From Okeania sp. SIO3I5 (GTDB lineage: Bacteria > Cyanobacteriota > Cyanobacteriia > Cyanobacteriales > Microcoleaceae): a DNA stretch of 35,333 nucleotides. Under the pieces are notes generated by a model, which saw only the letters and a program-made list of their open reading frames with translations, was not told the origin of the DNA and searched no databases. The translations under genes were made by a program, and so were the position numbers. The DNA lies in the NCBI RefSeq assembly GCF_010672085.1, contig NZ_JAAHHT010000065.1:1-35333 (forward strand). Direction: 5' to 3'. Every line of letters begins with the position of its first letter. Position 1 is the stretch's first letter. Below, piece by piece: positions 32,563-35,333 of the stretch.

Positions 32563-34494
32563 ATGGATGAACAATTATTTGAAAATTTACCCTCAATATT
32601 ACTACCAGATCCACCACCTGAAGCACCACCTGAAGTAATTAGCTTGGGAGGAGAAAATATTCCGGAAATTTCTGAGGATACTATAGGAATAAATGATTCT
32701 AACAACGATCAAATTCTGATTACCGATGCACCAATTTTCCCTTCCCAAATTCCTCCAACAAATAACCCAACTTTAGAATTTTCTGACTTGTTAGGAGGTA
32801 GTAATTTTGAAGAAGGAACAGGAATAACTATTGACAATCAAGGCAATACTTATATAACTGGCAGTACCAACTCTCTAGATTTTCCAATTACTTCAAATGC
32901 CGTACAAAATAGCTTTGGTGGAGGTGATGAATTTGGTCTTGGCGATGCTTTTGTTGCTAAATATTCACCTGATGGAACTCTAATTTATGCCACATATATA
33001 GGTGGGAGTGGTGACGATTTTGGTACCGATATTGCTGTAGATATAACTGGAGATATTTACGTCACGGGTAATACTAATTCGGTTGACTTTCCAACAGTAA
33101 ATGCTTTGCAAAATACTTATGGAGGTGGTGAATTTTCTGGCGATGCTTTTGCTGTCAAACTATCTAATGACGGAAGTAATATCCTTTATTCTACTTATTT
33201 AGGTGGGCAAGATAACGATTTTAGTAGTGCTATTGCTGTAGATAATAATGGGGATGTTTATATAACAGGAGAAACTGGTGCAACACTGCGTTTTCCAATT
33301 CAACCTATTCCTGGAGTTGGTGATTTTCCGACTACAGAAAATGCTCGACAAAATACCCTAGTTACTGAATTTAACCGAGATGCTTTTGTGAGTAAAATAT
33401 CTACTGATGGAAGTCAGTTAATTTACTCAACTTTATTGGGTGGAAATGACACAGAAATCAGTCAGGATATTACTGTTGATAATAATGGTAATGTTTATAT
33501 TACTGGTGAGACTCGTTCCTTAGATTTTCCAACTATAAATGCAGTACAAAATACTATTGGGGGAGATGCAGATGTATTTATTACTCAGCTTAATAGTGAT
33601 GGTAGCGATCTAATTTTTTCTACTTATTATGGTGCTGTAGATGGAGATATTGGTAATAGTATTGCTGTAGATAATGTGGGTAATATTTATGTAGCTGGAA
33701 ATTCGGGTAGTCAAATTATTGGTGGTGATGCGGTAGTACCTCCAGTTGGTCAGTTTCCTACTTTTAATGCTCTGCAAAATACTTTTGGTGGAGGTGAAAG
33801 TGATGGAATATTAATTAAGATTAATAGCGATCGCTTCGTTGAATATGCTACTTACTTAGGTACGGAAAATTTCGATTCTATTGAGAGTATCGATCTTGAT
33901 GCTGGAGGAAATAGTTATATTGTTAGCAACAACAATTTTGCCAATACTATTGTGAGTAAAATATCTAATGATGGTCAAGTTCTAGAATATTCTATTCCCT
34001 TCCGGGTAAATGACAATCTTGGGGTGTTTGGTAATGATATTGCAGTAGATGAAATTGGTAATGCTTATTTTGTCGGTTTGACTATTCCTACTTCTGGTTT
34101 AGAACCTATTCTGCAAGTCAGTCAAGTTGATGGTGTAGATATAATAGATGACGCCTTTGTTGCTAAACTTGCTGCTAATAGTTCTTCTCCAGGTATTCCG
34201 ACTCCTGTTTTTCCTCCCAATATTCCTGAAAGTTTCAACGAAAGTAATTATTTAATAGAAAATTCTGGTGTAGCGGATGCTGTGGCAAATGGTTTATTTA
34301 GTAGTGGGTTTGAGCATTGGTTAGAGTTTGGTTTTTCGGAAGGGCGATCGCCTCAGTTTGCTTTTGATGAGGAATTTTATCTGGCAAGTTACCCTGGAGT
34401 TGCTGATGCTGTAGCAAATGGTATTTTTATTAATGGGTTAGAACATTACGTTAGATTTGGTCAAGCAGAAGGACGTTTGGCGAATAATGAATAA
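32563..34494 (+). CDS. SBBP-repeat beta-propeller protein with C-terminal cyanobacterial repeats
   Basis: A 643-residue protein probably exported or surface-located. After a Pro/Asp-rich N-terminus (1-70) without an obvious signal peptide come seven SBBP-type repeats. Their signatures lie near 72, 141, 208, 287, 351, 426 and 474, with core LIYSTYLGG...D....IAVD..GN.YITG.T.S.DFP. Seven blades fit a closed beta-propeller. Two C-terminal repeats of about 38 residues follow (558-595 and 601-638), each FNE..YL....GVADAVANG.F..G.EH....G..EGR, a module I know from other cyanobacterial extracellular proteins. The absence of a signal peptide together with that tail suggests type I or other non-Sec export, which is inference. 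The ligand or role is unknown, perhaps adhesion. Confidence 0.85.
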   Translation: MDEQLFENLPSILLPDPPPEAPPEVISLGGENIPEISEDTIGINDSNNDQILITDAPIFPSQIPPTNNPTLEFSDLLGGSNFEEGTGITIDNQGNTYITGSTNSLDFPITSNAVQNSFGGGDEFGLGDAFVAKYSPDGTLIYATYIGGSGDDFGTDIAVDITGDIYVTGNTNSVDFPTVNALQNTYGGGEFSGDAFAVKLSNDGSNILYSTYLGGQDNDFSSAIAVDNNGDVYITGETGATLRFPIQPIPGVGDFPTTENARQNTLVTEFNRDAFVSKISTDGSQLIYSTLLGGNDTEISQDITVDNNGNVYITGETRSLDFPTINAVQNTIGGDADVFITQLNSDGSDLIFSTYYGAVDGDIGNSIAVDNVGNIYVAGNSGSQIIGGDAVVPPVGQFPTFNALQNTFGGGESDGILIKINSDRFVEYATYLGTENFDSIESIDLDAGGNSYIVSNNNFANTIVSKISNDGQVLEYSIPFRVNDNLGVFGNDIAVDEIGNAYFVGLTIPTSGLEPILQVSQVDGVDIIDDAFVAKLAANSSSPGIPTPVFPPNIPESFNESNYLIENSGVADAVANGLFSSGFEHWLEFGFSEGRSPQFAFDEEFYLASYPGVADAVANGIFINGLEHYVRFGQAEGRLANNE

Positions 34495-34517
34495 TGAATA
34501 ATGAATAATGAATAATT
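34483..34517. repeat. Heptamer tandem repeat (GAATAAT)
   Basis: Four to five copies of GAATAAT overlap the end of the SBBP gene: the last codons (NNE) and the stop are inside the tract. Length change here would alter the protein's C-terminus. Confidence 0.85.
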
Positions 34518-34650
34518 AATTGAAAAAAATAAAGCTAGTAAGATATTCGTTATAGCTTCGTAGGTAGGTTTCGCTGCGCGACATGAAACGCATTTTTCTT
34601 ATGCAACGTCCCTACCTTATGTAACAAACATTTATCACGCTTGGTTATGA

Positions 34651-34953
34651 TTAGCTATTATAAAAAGGTGAATCCATACCGAGGGAAGTTTCTTTAGTTC
34701 CATCACCATCAAAAAGCTTCACACTAAGATTTCCATTGACTTGTTTCGCGAATGGAATTAATAAACCATCAATATAATTTTGTGCATTTTCTACAGAATC
34801 AAATTCGTAAAAACCACCTACACTATGGGTATTTAAACCACTCAACCAAGTCTTTGATTTTAACCCTGGAAATTTTTTCATCTCTAAATTAATAGGTTCC
34901 CAATTAATTTCAGTAAAAGGAATTGATACTTGGTATTCAGCTATAAAAATCAT
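34651..34953 (-). CDS. YdhR-like small protein (dimeric alpha/beta barrel), copy 1
   Basis: A 100-residue protein resembling the YdhR putative monooxygenase family, single-domain ferredoxin-like proteins that form dimeric alpha/beta barrels. Visible pattern: MIFIAEYQVSIPF as strand 1, FPGLKSKTWLSG as helix end and strand, VGGFYEFDSVENAQNYIDG as strand and helix, and LSVKLFDGD as last strand. Length matches YdhR (about 100). Enzyme activity is not established for the family. A nearly identical second copy lies 398 bp to the right in the same orientation, so the pair arose by tandem duplication. It converges with the SBBP gene. Confidence 0.75.
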   Translation of the reverse strand: MIFIAEYQVSIPFTEINWEPINLEMKKFPGLKSKTWLSGLNTHSVGGFYEFDSVENAQNYIDGLLIPFAKQVNGNLSVKLFDGDGTKETSLGMDSPFYNS

Positions 34954-35048
34954 CCATTATCAATTAATCAACTGTTGGGAGTTAATTAATTTTTAGACAA
35001 AGAAGAAAGCTCACAGGGATTATGGCACGGATACACGAATTAAGAGAA

Positions 35049-35333
35049 TTAGCTATTATAAAAAGGTGAATCCATACCGAGGGAAGCTTCTTTAGTAACA
35101 TCACCATCAAAAAGCTTCACACTAAGATTTCCATTGACTTGTTTCGCGAATGGAATTAATAAACCATCAATATAATTTTGTGCATTTTCTACAGAATCAA
35201 ATTCGTAAAAACCACCTACACTATGGGTATTTAAACCACTCAACCAAGTCTTTGATTTTAACCCTGGAAATTTTTTCATCTCTAAATTAATAGGTTCCCA
35301 ATTAATTTCAGTAAAAGGAATTGATACTTGGTA
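35049..35333 (-). CDS. YdhR-like small protein, copy 2 (start beyond window)
   Basis: A second copy of the gene at 34651-34953, offset by 398 bp and almost identical at DNA level. The visible differences are at the C-terminus (DGDVTKEASLG here against DGDGTKETSLG). The matching DNA continues to the last base, so the true start, equivalent to 34953, should fall about 18 bp outside the window. An internal ATG (MKKFPGLKS) is unlikely to be the start because strand 1 would be lost. The high identity means a recent duplication or gene conversion. Confidence 0.75.
   Translation of the reverse strand, partial: YQVSIPFTEINWEPINLEMKKFPGLKSKTWLSGLNTHSVGGFYEFDSVENAQNYIDGLLIPFAKQVNGNLSVKLFDGDVTKEASLGMDSPFYNS

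Overview
The window looks like chromosome from a filamentous cyanobacterium. The octamer GCGATCGC (HIP1) occurs roughly twenty times, inside genes as well as between them. The gene set is cyanobacterial: a cyAbrB regulator, a prohibitin-type SPFH protein, an LCP protein with a LytR_C tail, a DUF3987 protein and an SBBP-repeat surface protein. The DNA is AT-rich, and only about 55% of it is protein-coding. The rest is crowded with heptameric tandem repeats (STRR-like) and small terminal-inverted-repeat elements, a style seen in Trichodesmium/Okeania/Moorena-type genomes. The genus is a guess.

Layout. 1-866: a 149-bp tandem array and small elements. 867-4731: a glutamine-synthetase-like gene and an amidohydrolase gene. 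Together they correspond to the two halves of the eukaryotic FluG/NodGS fusion protein, split here by a seven-copy 133-bp array. 6058-9412: manC (GDP-mannose supply) and an LCP glycopolymer ligase, divergently arranged, each preceded by a copy of the same block carrying a 20-bp palindrome. 10032-11456: an orphan DUF3987 protein with eroded ATPase motifs. 11500-14706: pyrR, cobD, an Rrf2 regulator and, divergent, cyAbrB. 15083-19873: MoxR, ribF and a metallo-beta-lactamase-fold hydrolase. 20019-21595: a dead tnpB with an omegaRNA-like 3' module, broken apart by an AT-rich element. 22161-23816: a phospholipase-D lipoprotein gene with an EF-hand-like loop and a HhH tail, interrupted by one in-frame TGA. 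24140-30684: a small zinc-finger protein, a transposase remnant, a cysteine desulfurase, a prohibitin-like protein and a tandem-domain sulfurtransferase. 32563-35333: a beta-propeller surface protein and two nearly identical tandem YdhR-like genes.

The genes are mostly single transcription units with unrelated housekeeping or envelope roles. The unusual content is the non-coding layer. At least four families of non-autonomous elements can be told apart. (1) CAGGAC...GTCCTG elements: three isolated copies, each with a perfect 5-bp target duplication. (2) TTAGACATCTCC elements carrying internal heptamer tracts. (3) ATCAAATCCG elements, one of which is split by a family-1 insertion. (4) AT-rich TACCGAA...TTAATGAA elements. 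Two further elements have target duplications of 10 bp and 4 bp. Several sit against gene starts or stops; at pyrR the element end appears to supply the ribosome-binding site. No complete transposase that could move these elements is present in the window. No tRNA, rRNA or CRISPR array was found.
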